Source of the DNA: Raoultibacter phocaeensis
GTDB lineage: Bacteria > Actinomycetota > Coriobacteriia > Coriobacteriales > Eggerthellaceae
Direction: 5' to 3'
DNA: 64,000 bases
Assembly: GCF_901411515.1 (NCBI RefSeq)
Contig: NZ_CABDUX010000001.1
Location: forward strand, 558,001-622,000
The notes beneath the pieces are model-generated. The model was not told the origin of the DNA, did not search any database, and worked only from the letters and a program-made list of their open reading frames with translations. Positions 51,888 to 60,378 of this stretch are shown one piece after another (positions within the stretch are counted from its first letter, which is position 1; each line of letters begins with the position of its first letter). Position numbers and translations under genes: made by a program.

Positions 51888-52961
51888 ATGGGCGTTGTCG
51901 TCAAAAAACCCGGCGTGCTCACCACCATCCAGGACGCGGGCCGCATCGGATACGTGGGAAGCGGATTTGCACCGAGCGGCGTCATGGATCGCCGTGCGTT
52001 CATCATCGCGAACCTGCTCGTGGAAAACGACCCGAACACCTGCGTCATCGAGTTCGCGCTCGCAGGACCCACGCTGCGCTTCACCACAAGCACGTTCATC
52101 GCCATCACCGGGGGCGATTTCTCCCCCACCCTCGACGGCGAGCCCGTGCCCATGTATGCGGCCCTTATGGTAAAGCGCGGATCGATCCTGCATTTCGGAG
52201 CGCCGCGTACGGGCGCGTACGGCTACCTCGCTATCGCCGGCGGATCGGTAAGGGTTCCCGAAGTCATGGGCAGCCGTTCGACAAGCCTCAAACTCGGCAT
52301 CGGCGGATGGCAGGGCCGCAGCCTCCAGCTCGGCGATTACTTGCCTTTCATGTCAAAGAACCTCGAGTTTCTCCCGAATCTCGGCTCGCACCGCATCGAA
52401 TACGATACGAGCTACGGCTTCGGGTCCGACGAAACCACAGTGCGCGTAGTGCCGGGACCCCAAGACACCCTGTTCACCGAACGCGGCATCGAGACGTTCT
52501 ACAGCCAGGTGTACGAGGCAACGGCGAAATGCGACCGCATGGGATACCGCCTCGACGGCCCTGAAATCGAGACGAAACACGGTTCGGATATCATATCCGA
52601 CGGCATCGCGTTCGGTGCCGTGCAAGTGCCCTCGCACGGGCGGCCCATCATCATGCTGGCCGACCGCCAAACCACGGGCGGCTACGCCAAGATAGGAACC
52701 ATCGCCTCGGTGGATATCCCCAAACTCGTGCAGTGCCGCCCGGGCAGCAAGATCAGATTTACGCCGATAACGGTGCAGGAAGCGCAAACTCTGTACCGCA
52801 AGGAATACAAGTACTTCAAGGGACTCGCCAAGATCGTACGCAGGCCCTGCGCCGACGGCATCTCGCCGAGACGCACGGCCCGCAAGCTCAGACCGATTCT
52901 CGAAGAGCAGGCGCGCAAGAACCAAGCCGAAACGCTCTGGATCAACCGGTCGGAACGATAA
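51888..52961 (+). CDS. pxpC: 5-oxoprolinase subunit C (KipA/biotin-dependent carboxyltransferase family)
   Basis: 357 residues: GVLTTIQDAGRIGYVGSGFA at the N-terminus, MDRRAFIIANLLVENDPN, FGAPRTGAYGYLAIAGG, and a C-terminal AVQVPSHGRPIIMLADRQTT. This is the second half of the urea-carboxylase-type carboxyltransferase fold and forms a heterocomplex with PxpB. The next two genes encode a biotin carrier and biotin carboxylase, which is the missing remainder of such an enzyme. Confidence 0.9.
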   Translation: MGVVVKKPGVLTTIQDAGRIGYVGSGFAPSGVMDRRAFIIANLLVENDPNTCVIEFALAGPTLRFTTSTFIAITGGDFSPTLDGEPVPMYAALMVKRGSILHFGAPRTGAYGYLAIAGGSVRVPEVMGSRSTSLKLGIGGWQGRSLQLGDYLPFMSKNLEFLPNLGSHRIEYDTSYGFGSDETTVRVVPGPQDTLFTERGIETFYSQVYEATAKCDRMGYRLDGPEIETKHGSDIISDGIAFGAVQVPSHGRPIIMLADRQTTGGYAKIGTIASVDIPKLVQCRPGSKIRFTPITVQEAQTLYRKEYKYFKGLAKIVRRPCADGISPRRTARKLRPILEEQARKNQAETLWINRSER

Positions 52962-53028
52962 GCGCACGAATAAGGCAACGTACCGGCGAAAGCCCGATAC
53001 GAAGCAGATGAGCACGAAGGAGAACAAC

Positions 53029-53502
53029 GTGGATACCAAGGCAATCGAAGAACTGATCGCCATCATGGACAAGGCGGAGCTCACGGCTCTGCGCGTCGAC
53101 GACGGCGAAACCAAGATCGAGCTCGAGCGCAGCCGCGGCACGTTCTCCCCGACCGCTCTGCCCCTCATGGCGGAGCGCGTAAGCGCGCTGCTTGCCGGCA
53201 AGGACGAGAGCAACGACGCCGCTGCAGCCGATCAGGCAGACACCGACACGTCGGTTCTCGTGCGCAGCCCCACGGTGGGTATGTTCTACGTTGCACCGAG
53301 CCCCGACGAGGATCCGTTCGTCAAAGCGGGTCAGGAAGTGCTTTCGGGACAAACGCTTGCCGTCGTCGAAGCCATGAAGATGATGAATGAGATAACCGCG
53401 CCGGTGCCCGGCATCGTCACCGAGGTACTTGCCGGGAACGGAACCCAGGTCGAATACGATCAGCCCCTCTTCCGCATCGCCACAAGCGACATGGCCCAAT
53501 AA
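53029..53502 (+). CDS. Biotin carboxyl carrier protein (AccB-like)
   Basis: About 157 residues from a GTG that follows AAGGAG with good spacing; an ATG at 53008 is the alternative. The N-terminal helix (TKAIEELIAIMDKAELTALR) and acidic linker are followed by a biotinyl domain (VRSPTVGMFYVAPSPDEDPF) with the biotin lysine in EAMKMMNE. It resembles acetyl-CoA carboxylase BCCP, but in this operon it probably carries carboxybiotin for the PxpB/PxpC carboxyltransferase-like pair. Confidence 0.9.
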   Translation: MDTKAIEELIAIMDKAELTALRVDDGETKIELERSRGTFSPTALPLMAERVSALLAGKDESNDAAAADQADTDTSVLVRSPTVGMFYVAPSPDEDPFVKAGQEVLSGQTLAVVEAMKMMNEITAPVPGIVTEVLAGNGTQVEYDQPLFRIATSDMAQ

Positions 53503-53520
53503 ACGACGGGATGTGGGCCT

Positions 53521-54870
53521 ATGTTTGAGAAGATACTTATAGCGAACCGCGGCGAGATCGCCGTACGCATCATCCGCGCCTGCCGCGCGATGGGCATCAA
53601 AACCGTCGCCGTTTACTCAACGGCCGATTCCCGCGCCCTGCACACCTACCTTGCCGACGAGAGCATCTGCATCGGGCCGCCTCTCGCCCGCGACAGCTAC
53701 CTCAACATCGCTGCCATCATCACGGCGGCGAAGGGCACCCGTGCCGAAGCCATCCATCCCGGCTACGGGTTTCTTTCCGAAAACTCCACGTTCGCCAAAC
53801 TTTGCCGCGATAACGGCATCGCCTTCATCGGCCCCGCACCCGATGTCATCGACCGCATGGGCAACAAGAGTCAGGCGCGAAAAACCATGATGGAGGCCGG
53901 CATTCCCGTCGTGCCGGGCACGAAAGACCCCGTCCACAATGCCGAAGACGCGCTCGCGCTCGCCTACGACATCGGCTGGCCCATCATGATCAAGGCAAGC
54001 GCGGGCGGCGGCGGCAAGGGCATGCGCGTGAGCACATGCGAGGACGATTTCATCGAGGCGTTCAGCATCGCCCAGCGCGAAAGCATGAACGCGTTCGGCG
54101 ATAATAGCATGTACCTCGAACGGTGCATCATGAATCCGCGCCATGTCGAGGTGCAGATCATCGGCGACACGTTCGGCAACGTCGTATCGCTCGGCGAACG
54201 CGACTGCTCGGTACAGCGTAACCATCAGAAGATGGTGGAAGAGAGCCCCTCGCCGTTCGTGAGCGACGAGGTTCGCCGTGCCATGAGCGAGGCCGCCGTA
54301 CGCGCAGCCCAAGCCGTCGGCTACACCTCGGCCGGAACCGTCGAGTTTCTGCTCGACGAGAACCGCGACTTCTACTTCATGGAAATGAACACGCGCATCC
54401 AGGTTGAGCATCCCGTAACCGAGATGGTCACCCGCACCGATCTCATTGAAGAGATGATCACCGTTGCTGCAGGGGAGCCGCTCACCTTCACTCAGGAAGA
54501 CATCGATCCGCGCGGCCACGCCATCGAGTGCCGCGTGAACGCCGAAGAGCCCGAGCGCGGGTTTTTGCCCTCCCCCGGCACCATATCGCAGATGCATTTG
54601 CCCGGTGGAAACGGAGTACGCGTGGACACTGCCGCTTACGACGGATTCCAGATCACCCCGTACTACGACTCCATGATTGCGAAGATCATCGTGCACGGCC
54701 GTAACCGCACCGAGGCCATCGCCAAGATGCGTACCGCCTTGGAGGAGATGGTCGTGGTAGGCGTGAAAACCAACCTCGATTTCCAGTACGCCATCATGGA
54801 AAACGAAACGTTCGCCGCCGGAAATGCCGATACGAGCTTCATCGAACGGTTCTTAAAGGGCGAAGTGTAG
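53521..54870 (+). CDS. Biotin carboxylase (AccC family)
   Basis: 449 residues, complete. ATP-grasp biotin carboxylase motifs: KILIANRGEIAVRIIRACRA, EAIHPGYGFLSENSTFA, the glycine-rich KASAGGGGKGMRVS, RDCSVQRNHQKMVEE, and MEMNTRIQVEHPVTEMVT with catalytic residues. It carboxylates biotin on the adjacent carrier with ATP and bicarbonate. No acetyl-CoA carboxyltransferase (accA/accD) is nearby, supporting a role in the 5-oxoproline system; housekeeping use in fatty-acid synthesis cannot be excluded. Confidence 0.9.
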   Translation: MFEKILIANRGEIAVRIIRACRAMGIKTVAVYSTADSRALHTYLADESICIGPPLARDSYLNIAAIITAAKGTRAEAIHPGYGFLSENSTFAKLCRDNGIAFIGPAPDVIDRMGNKSQARKTMMEAGIPVVPGTKDPVHNAEDALALAYDIGWPIMIKASAGGGGKGMRVSTCEDDFIEAFSIAQRESMNAFGDNSMYLERCIMNPRHVEVQIIGDTFGNVVSLGERDCSVQRNHQKMVEESPSPFVSDEVRRAMSEAAVRAAQAVGYTSAGTVEFLLDENRDFYFMEMNTRIQVEHPVTEMVTRTDLIEEMITVAAGEPLTFTQEDIDPRGHAIECRVNAEEPERGFLPSPGTISQMHLPGGNGVRVDTAAYDGFQITPYYDSMIAKIIVHGRNRTEAIAKMRTALEEMVVVGVKTNLDFQYAIMENETFAAGNADTSFIERFLKGEV

Positions 54871-54962
54871 CGTCGAATTCCCGAAAGGGCGCACGCTCGC
54901 AAGGCGTGATTCGGCTGCGCATACGTGCGAAACAGGGCGGCACCGATACGAAGGAGGCAGCA

Positions 54963-55796
54963 ATGAGCATCCAACCAGTAAAACCCGAAGGCGTCAGCAC
55001 CGAGGTATGGCAGGCCATGCTTACCGCAACGCCCGTCGAGGCACGCCGTCTCATACGAACAGGCACGTTCGCTGCGCCGACAAGCGGGTTGTGCCCCGGA
55101 TACGCGCAGGCGAATCTTATCGTCCTACCTAAAGAGCAGGCCTACGATTTCTTGCTGTTCGCGCAGCGCAACCCCAAACCCTGCCCGCTTTTGGAAGTCA
55201 CCGAAACAGGTGCCCGCGAAGCGACTATCTGCGCATCCGACTGCGACATAGCAACCGATTTTCCGAAGTACCGCATCTACGAGCACGGCGAACTCGTTGC
55301 CGAGGTGACCGATGTGGCCGACTACTGGCGCGATGACCTCGTGTCGTTCGTGATCGGTTGCTCGTTCTCGTTCGAATCCGAGCTTGTCGAAGCGGGCATC
55401 GAGATGCGTCACAACACCATGGGCCGCAACGTTTCCATGTACCTGACGGGCGTGGATTGCCTTCCCGCTGGCTCCATGAGCGGCAAAATGGTCATGTCGA
55501 TGCGCCCGATTCCTTACGATCAGGTGGTACAAGCCGTGCAGATTTCGGGTGCGATCCCCAAGGTCCACGGAGCGCCTATGCACATCGGCAATCCTGAAGC
55601 CATCGGCGTGCACGATCTTGCGCATCCCGAGTTCGGCGACCCAGTGGACATTCGCGAAGGCGAAGTGCCGGTGTTCTGGGCGTGCGGCGTAACGCCCCAA
55701 TCGATTGTCATGAGCTCGAAGCCTGCGTTCGCGATCACCCACGCGCCTGGCTGCATGCTCATCACCGATACGAAGAACATCGACTTGAAGGAATGA
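54963..55796 (+). CDS. DUF1445 family, D-glutamate cyclase-like hydro-lyase
   Basis: 277 residues from the ATG after GAAGGAGG. Conserved blocks: TSGLCPGYAQANLIVLP, SFVIGCSFSFESELVEAGI, NVSMYLTGVDCLPAG, and FWACGVTPQSIVM near the end. This family (PF07286) includes enzymes interconverting D-glutamate and 5-oxo-D-proline and is often encoded with pxp genes. Here it could feed D-glutamate from peptidoglycan turnover into the 5-oxoproline pathway. The exact reaction is inferred. Confidence 0.82.
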   Translation: MSIQPVKPEGVSTEVWQAMLTATPVEARRLIRTGTFAAPTSGLCPGYAQANLIVLPKEQAYDFLLFAQRNPKPCPLLEVTETGAREATICASDCDIATDFPKYRIYEHGELVAEVTDVADYWRDDLVSFVIGCSFSFESELVEAGIEMRHNTMGRNVSMYLTGVDCLPAGSMSGKMVMSMRPIPYDQVVQAVQISGAIPKVHGAPMHIGNPEAIGVHDLAHPEFGDPVDIREGEVPVFWACGVTPQSIVMSSKPAFAITHAPGCMLITDTKNIDLKE

Positions 55797-55905
55797 ATGC
55801 ACTGCCGATCCGTCTGATCGGAAAACTTTCTTCCCGTATGAGGTGCGATACAATACGCTTCATGCGAATCATCGATCGAACCCGAACCGGATAGGGCGTG
55901 AAACC

Positions 55906-56670
55906 ATGCACAGCGTTGACCTTAACTGCGATCTCGGGGAAAGCTTCGGCCGTTACACGCTCGGCCTTGATGCCGAAGTCATTCCCCTCGTCTCAAGCTG
56001 CAACATCGCATGCGGCATGCATGCAGGCGATCCCGTGGTCATGCAGAAGACGGTGGCCCTTGCCGCCGACGCGGGCATCGCACTCGGTGCGCATCCGGGC
56101 TATCCCGACCTGCAAGGGTTCGGTCGTCGCGACATGAATCTATCGCCTGAGGAAGCCTACGCCTACACCGTCTACCAGATCGGCGCGCTTGCGGGCTTCT
56201 GCGCGGCGCGGGGCGTGCAGCTCAACCACGTGAAGCCGCATGGGCAGCTCTACAACCGCGCTGCAATCGATGCCCGTCTTGCCGAAGCCATCGCACAGGC
56301 CGTCTTCGACATCAATCCGAGCCTCGTGCTTGTCGGTCTTGCAAACGGCGAGCTCATCGATGCCGGGCGCGCCGTCGGCCTCACCGTTGCCCAGGAGTTT
56401 TTCACCGACCGAAACTATACCGACGAAGGCGTGCTCGTGTCGCGCTCGCTTCCGAATGCGCTCATCACCGACGAGAAGTTCGCTGTCGAGCGCGTGGTGC
56501 GCGTGGTGAAGGAAGGCACGATCGAAAGCGCCTCGGGCAAGACCATTGAAATCCAAGCCGATACGATCTGCGTTCACGGCGACAATGCGCACGCACTCGA
56601 ATTCGTTAAGCGCATCCGCAGCGCACTTGCAGCCGAGGGAATCGCCATCGAGCCGGTTGCAGGGGCATAG
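55906..56670 (+). CDS. pxpA: 5-oxoprolinase subunit A (LamB/YcsF family)
   Basis: 254 residues of the LamB/YcsF fold: VDLNCDLGESFGRYTLG, SSCNIACGMHAGDPVVM, ALGAHPGYPDLQGFGRR, LNHVKPHGQLYNRAA, and a C-terminal ADTICVHGDNAHALEF. His/Asp residues of these motifs form the metal-dependent active site. It completes the PxpABC set and is the last gene of the operon, after a 109-bp gap. The product is L-glutamate. Confidence 0.92.
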   Translation: MHSVDLNCDLGESFGRYTLGLDAEVIPLVSSCNIACGMHAGDPVVMQKTVALAADAGIALGAHPGYPDLQGFGRRDMNLSPEEAYAYTVYQIGALAGFCAARGVQLNHVKPHGQLYNRAAIDARLAEAIAQAVFDINPSLVLVGLANGELIDAGRAVGLTVAQEFFTDRNYTDEGVLVSRSLPNALITDEKFAVERVVRVVKEGTIESASGKTIEIQADTICVHGDNAHALEFVKRIRSALAAEGIAIEPVAGA

Positions 56671-56698
56671 ATGCCTTCGCTCGGCGCAGTGCCGTCTT

Positions 56699-58042
56699 CT
56701 ACATCCCTCGGTACACAGCTGCCCGCTCAGCAGCAAGATCGTCGATAGCGTCGATGTTTCTCTGCACATGACGGGCGGCGTGATGCGCAAACTCTTCGGA
56801 CAGCGCCGCGTTCATGCCGAGTACCGTTGCAACCGTATCCGAAAACCCTTCGAGCATCGCAGGGTCGTACCATGAGATATCCTCAACGAACGCCAACTGC
56901 TGCGAGGGATACTCCGAAAACGGATGTGACGTCCACGTAAACCGCTTACCGGCAATCTCGGCACGTGTCGCTCGGGAGAAAAACCCTGCACCGTTATCGA
57001 ACAGCGGCGCTATGCGCCACCCATCAAGCGTCTCTACGGTTCTCATGAGTCCGAAATTCCCTCGATGGCGATCGAAGTTCGCCATAACATGATCGCATAC
57101 GATCATCTTCGCCATACTCGTTCTCGCATCACGTATGCCGAACCGCTCGCATGCTTCGATATATCCTGTATAGAAGTTTCGGCCCTTGGTGATACCAGCG
57201 AACACTGCGACGTCATGCGCTGGCACGAATTCTGTTTCCGAAGTCGCCATAGTCGGGCAGAGGGAGAAAACTCTGCCATCCAGCTCTTCCATACGATAGG
57301 GCACATACTCGCTCGGATCGAGCAAACGGTGCATAAGCTCTGTTGCCAGCAGTTCGTTGTACGGCTCGCGCTGATCGTTCCCCGACGACCCCTTGACCAG
57401 ATAGTCGACTCCTTCAATGCGTTTCCACCGTTTTGGAAGAGCCCCTGGCGTCGAGCTGTCCGGCGTTCGCAAAGGCGTTTCGGGATCGTAGCAGTACTCG
57501 TTTTCGAAGAAGTTCACCTCATGCCAATCGATGGATGCGTTTTCGGGTCTGAACCAATACTGGTCTGAAAGGTTGAGCCCGAGCGATCCGAACATGAGCT
57601 CATCGGGAGCCGAAACCCCTGCAGCCTGCATAAGCACAGCCGTTCCCTGCCGGAGCGGAGGCATGTACCTGCGTGTAAGCCATACGGCAAAATCAAAGGC
57701 ATTCGGCTTGCACCCCTCCCGTCCCAAACCAAGCGGCACCCATGCAATGCCGTCGTGCAACGAACCGATGCTCACCCGCTTGCTTTCGTTGTCGTAGACG
57801 AAATCGAGAACTTCGTGGTTGCGGTTCATAAGCGTATACCGTTTCAGACTCATAAGGTTTTTCTGACCCAGCTTCGGCCTGCCCTTGAGCTTGGGTTCGG
57901 ATGCACGCAGGGCAACGGAACTCTCATCGACGATCCATGAGCGCCCGAGCTTTTGCGCTTCGAGATCACCCGCCTGTATGAGCGCGACAACGCGTCGCGT
58001 CGAAATGCCGAGCCGTTCAGCCGCTTCTTTCGTCGTTATCAT
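56699..58042 (-). CDS. Fusion of an excisionase-type HTH and a HipA-like kinase
   Basis: 447 residues. The first ~55 residues are a MerR/excisionase-type HTH (TTKEAAERLGISTRRVVALI, QKLGRSWIVDESS). The C-terminal ~250 resemble HipA/CtkA kinases: DYLVKGSSGNDQREPYNELL with the ATP lysine and glutamate, CDHVMANFDRHRGNFGLMRT as catalytic loop and APLFDNGAGFFSR as the metal-binding aspartate. HipA kinases phosphorylate a translation factor such as a tRNA synthetase and are normally paired with a separate HipB DNA-binding antitoxin. Here the DNA-binding domain is fused, and no hipB gene adjoins. It lies 99 bp after recQ and converges on pxpA. Confidence 0.75.
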   Translation of the reverse strand: MITTKEAAERLGISTRRVVALIQAGDLEAQKLGRSWIVDESSVALRASEPKLKGRPKLGQKNLMSLKRYTLMNRNHEVLDFVYDNESKRVSIGSLHDGIAWVPLGLGREGCKPNAFDFAVWLTRRYMPPLRQGTAVLMQAAGVSAPDELMFGSLGLNLSDQYWFRPENASIDWHEVNFFENEYCYDPETPLRTPDSSTPGALPKRWKRIEGVDYLVKGSSGNDQREPYNELLATELMHRLLDPSEYVPYRMEELDGRVFSLCPTMATSETEFVPAHDVAVFAGITKGRNFYTGYIEACERFGIRDARTSMAKMIVCDHVMANFDRHRGNFGLMRTVETLDGWRIAPLFDNGAGFFSRATRAEIAGKRFTWTSHPFSEYPSQQLAFVEDISWYDPAMLEGFSDTVATVLGMNAALSEEFAHHAARHVQRNIDAIDDLAAERAAVYRGM

Positions 58043-58054
58043 ACGTCCCCATTC

Positions 58055-58092
58055 GGTATACTTTATTTATTTCAGTCGAAACTAAGTATACC
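58055..58092. promoter_or_regulatory. Inverted GTATAC repeats upstream of the HTH-kinase fusion
   Basis: GGTATACTT (58055-58063) and AAGTATACC (58084-58092) are perfect inverted repeats 20 nt apart, 13 bp before the gene. Each has a GTATAC palindromic core. They are plausible autoregulatory sites for the fused HTH. Confidence 0.5.
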
Positions 58093-58140
58093 TTATTCGG
58101 AATGCTTTTCTTCCACGACGATCTCAAGCAAACTTGGTTT

Positions 58141-60012
58141 CTACCCCGCTTTGTGCTCCCGAATCGCCTCGATAAACGCTGCTCCATAGCGCTCAGCTTT
58201 TACTTGTCCGACACCTGAAACCGCAAGCAGCTCTTCTTCGGTTGCGGGCTGTTTCTCGCACATGTCGGCAAGCGTGGCATTCGCGAACACGATGTAGGCG
58301 GGAACGCCCGCCTCGGAAGCCAGCCTGAAACGAACCGCCTTGAGCTTCTCAAACAGCTCGGGGTCGGACGAGTTCGCACCCGAAGGCTTCAAGCCGCGCA
58401 ACGCGGCCGATTTGGCAAGTTCTTCTTCCTTCGGCAGGCGCTTGGGCACTTTGATCTCGAATGTTTGCCGATCTCTGAGAAATGCCGCGCCCTGCTCGGT
58501 CGCTTCGACGACAGGATAGCTTCCGCCCGTCTGCACGAGCATTCCTTCAGACACAAGCGCATCAAGCACATAGCGTACGCGTTTGGCGGGCACTGTGTCC
58601 ATGATGCCGTACGTCGAAAGGCTATCGTAGCCCTGCGCGAGCACCCGTTCGGCTTTCGAGCCGCGTAAGATGTCCACAATGAGCGCTTTGCCCGCTTGAC
58701 GGTTACGCTGCGCCAGGCGCAGCACACACGAGATGATCTTCTGTGCTTCGAGGGTCACATCCTCAACCTCGAAATCGGTCGAACAGTTCGAGCAATGCTC
58801 GCATCGAAACGCCGTCTCGACCTGTCCGAAGTACTGCAAAATGAACGAGCGCAAACAATCGGTGGTCGTACAGTAAAAGACCATCTGCCGCAGCCGTTCG
58901 CAATCACGCTCGTACAGAATGCGGGAGGCCTCTACGGGTTCGTCGGCGCTGCGCTCTTCGAAGCTCTTGTCGATGAGGAACTGGCACGTTTGCACGTCTT
59001 TCTTGTTGTAGATGAGCAGGCAATCGGCAGGACTCCCATCGCGCCCGGCGCGGCCCGCTTCCTGATAGTAGCTTTCGATGTCGGAAGGCATAGTGTAGTG
59101 GATAACGAAACTCACGTTCGACTTGTCGATACCCATGCCGAACGCATTCGTGGCAACCATCACCGACCTGCGGTCGTACAGGAAATCCTCCTGGTTAGCA
59201 TGGCGCTCGGAAGCGGAAAGCCCCGCATGGTAGCGCGTGGCCGCCACCCCGTTCTCGCATAACAGCTCGCATACCTCCTCTACGGCGGCCCGGGTCGAGC
59301 AATACACGATGCCCACTTGGTCCTTCCGTTCGCGCACAAGGCGCAAGAGGCAGGTGCGTTTCGCCTTGGGTTCGGGACGTTCGACGCCGAAGTACAGGTT
59401 CGGGCGATCGAACCCCGAAACGAGCACAAGAGGATCGACAAGGCGAAGCGCACCCAGAATATCGCGTTGCACCTCGGGCGTAGCCGTCGCAGTGAGCGCG
59501 CATACCGCAGGACGCTCGGGCAGACTTTCGATGAAGCTGGCGATGCCGAGATAGCTCGGTCGAAAATCCTGCCCCCACTGCGATACGCAATGAGCCTCGT
59601 CAACAGCCACAAGCGATATCTTCGCCGCTTTGCACAGTGCAACGAAACGCGGCGCATCGAGACGCTCGGGAGCAACGTAGAGCAGCTTGCACGCGCCGGT
59701 TGCCGCATACTCGAGCACCTCTGCCTGCTCGCGGGGTTCAAGCGAGCTGTTGAGAAACGCCGCTTTAACGCCCGCCTCGTTGAGGGCGTTAACCTGGTCT
59801 TTCATAAGCGAGATGAGTGGCGAGATAACGATAGCGAGCCCATCGAGCACGAGTGCGGGTATCTGGTACACGAGCGATTTGCCCGCCCCCGTCGGCATGA
59901 CGGCGAGCGCATCGCCCCGATCGAGCAACCGCTCGATGAGCTCGCCCTGGTTCGGCCTGAACCCGTCGTGGCCGAAATGCTCCTTCAATACCTTTTGTGC
60001 CTGTTCGAGCAT
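58141..60012 (-). CDS. recQ: ATP-dependent DNA helicase RecQ
   Basis: 623 residues from the ATG after GAAAGGGAG. Helicase motifs: VMPTGAGKSLVYQIPALVLD (I), DEAHCVSQWGQDFRPSY (II with the aromatic loop), VMVATNAFGMGIDKSNVSFV (V), QEAGRAGRDGSP (VI). A zinc-binding RQC region follows (CTTTDCLRS, CEHCSNC), and a C-terminal HRDC domain (ELLAVSGVGQVKAERYG). It unwinds DNA 3' to 5' in recombination and repair. The gene is in its usual single-gene context. Confidence 0.93.
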   Translation of the reverse strand: MLEQAQKVLKEHFGHDGFRPNQGELIERLLDRGDALAVMPTGAGKSLVYQIPALVLDGLAIVISPLISLMKDQVNALNEAGVKAAFLNSSLEPREQAEVLEYAATGACKLLYVAPERLDAPRFVALCKAAKISLVAVDEAHCVSQWGQDFRPSYLGIASFIESLPERPAVCALTATATPEVQRDILGALRLVDPLVLVSGFDRPNLYFGVERPEPKAKRTCLLRLVRERKDQVGIVYCSTRAAVEEVCELLCENGVAATRYHAGLSASERHANQEDFLYDRRSVMVATNAFGMGIDKSNVSFVIHYTMPSDIESYYQEAGRAGRDGSPADCLLIYNKKDVQTCQFLIDKSFEERSADEPVEASRILYERDCERLRQMVFYCTTTDCLRSFILQYFGQVETAFRCEHCSNCSTDFEVEDVTLEAQKIISCVLRLAQRNRQAGKALIVDILRGSKAERVLAQGYDSLSTYGIMDTVPAKRVRYVLDALVSEGMLVQTGGSYPVVEATEQGAAFLRDRQTFEIKVPKRLPKEEELAKSAALRGLKPSGANSSDPELFEKLKAVRFRLASEAGVPAYIVFANATLADMCEKQPATEEELLAVSGVGQVKAERYGAAFIEAIREHKAG

Positions 60013-60378
60013 GGTACGAACTCCCTTTCGCAAAACCGATTGCCCCATTATAGAGGCAACCGCCGCCCCGAGCACCTCATGGCGCGAAAAGCAGTGCGAA
60101 CGCTTTTTGCCTAAGAGGTTCAACTCCGTCGGTCATCACGACTGATGGAGCACCCGAACGCTCAACCGCCGAACGCGAACATCATTCCTAAAGTCTCCCT
60201 TAATCCGTAACGTGCGCATAATTCCTTGCGTTTTCAGGTAAAATCATTCCATTGCATTCGAGCAGGCGTTTCGGCTTCGTTAATTCTTGCAGAGGAGCAC
60301 GCAAGGGACCCCTCGCACTGCGACAATGCATAGGGGATTCATCGAATGCTCTACCAGAAAACTCGAAAAGGAGGTTGC

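Noticed and set aside
53029-54870. Ordinary acetyl-CoA carboxylase operon
   Set aside because: No carboxyltransferase alpha/beta genes; the two genes are embedded between pxpC and pxpA with short gaps. A housekeeping role is not excluded, but it is not the best reading.
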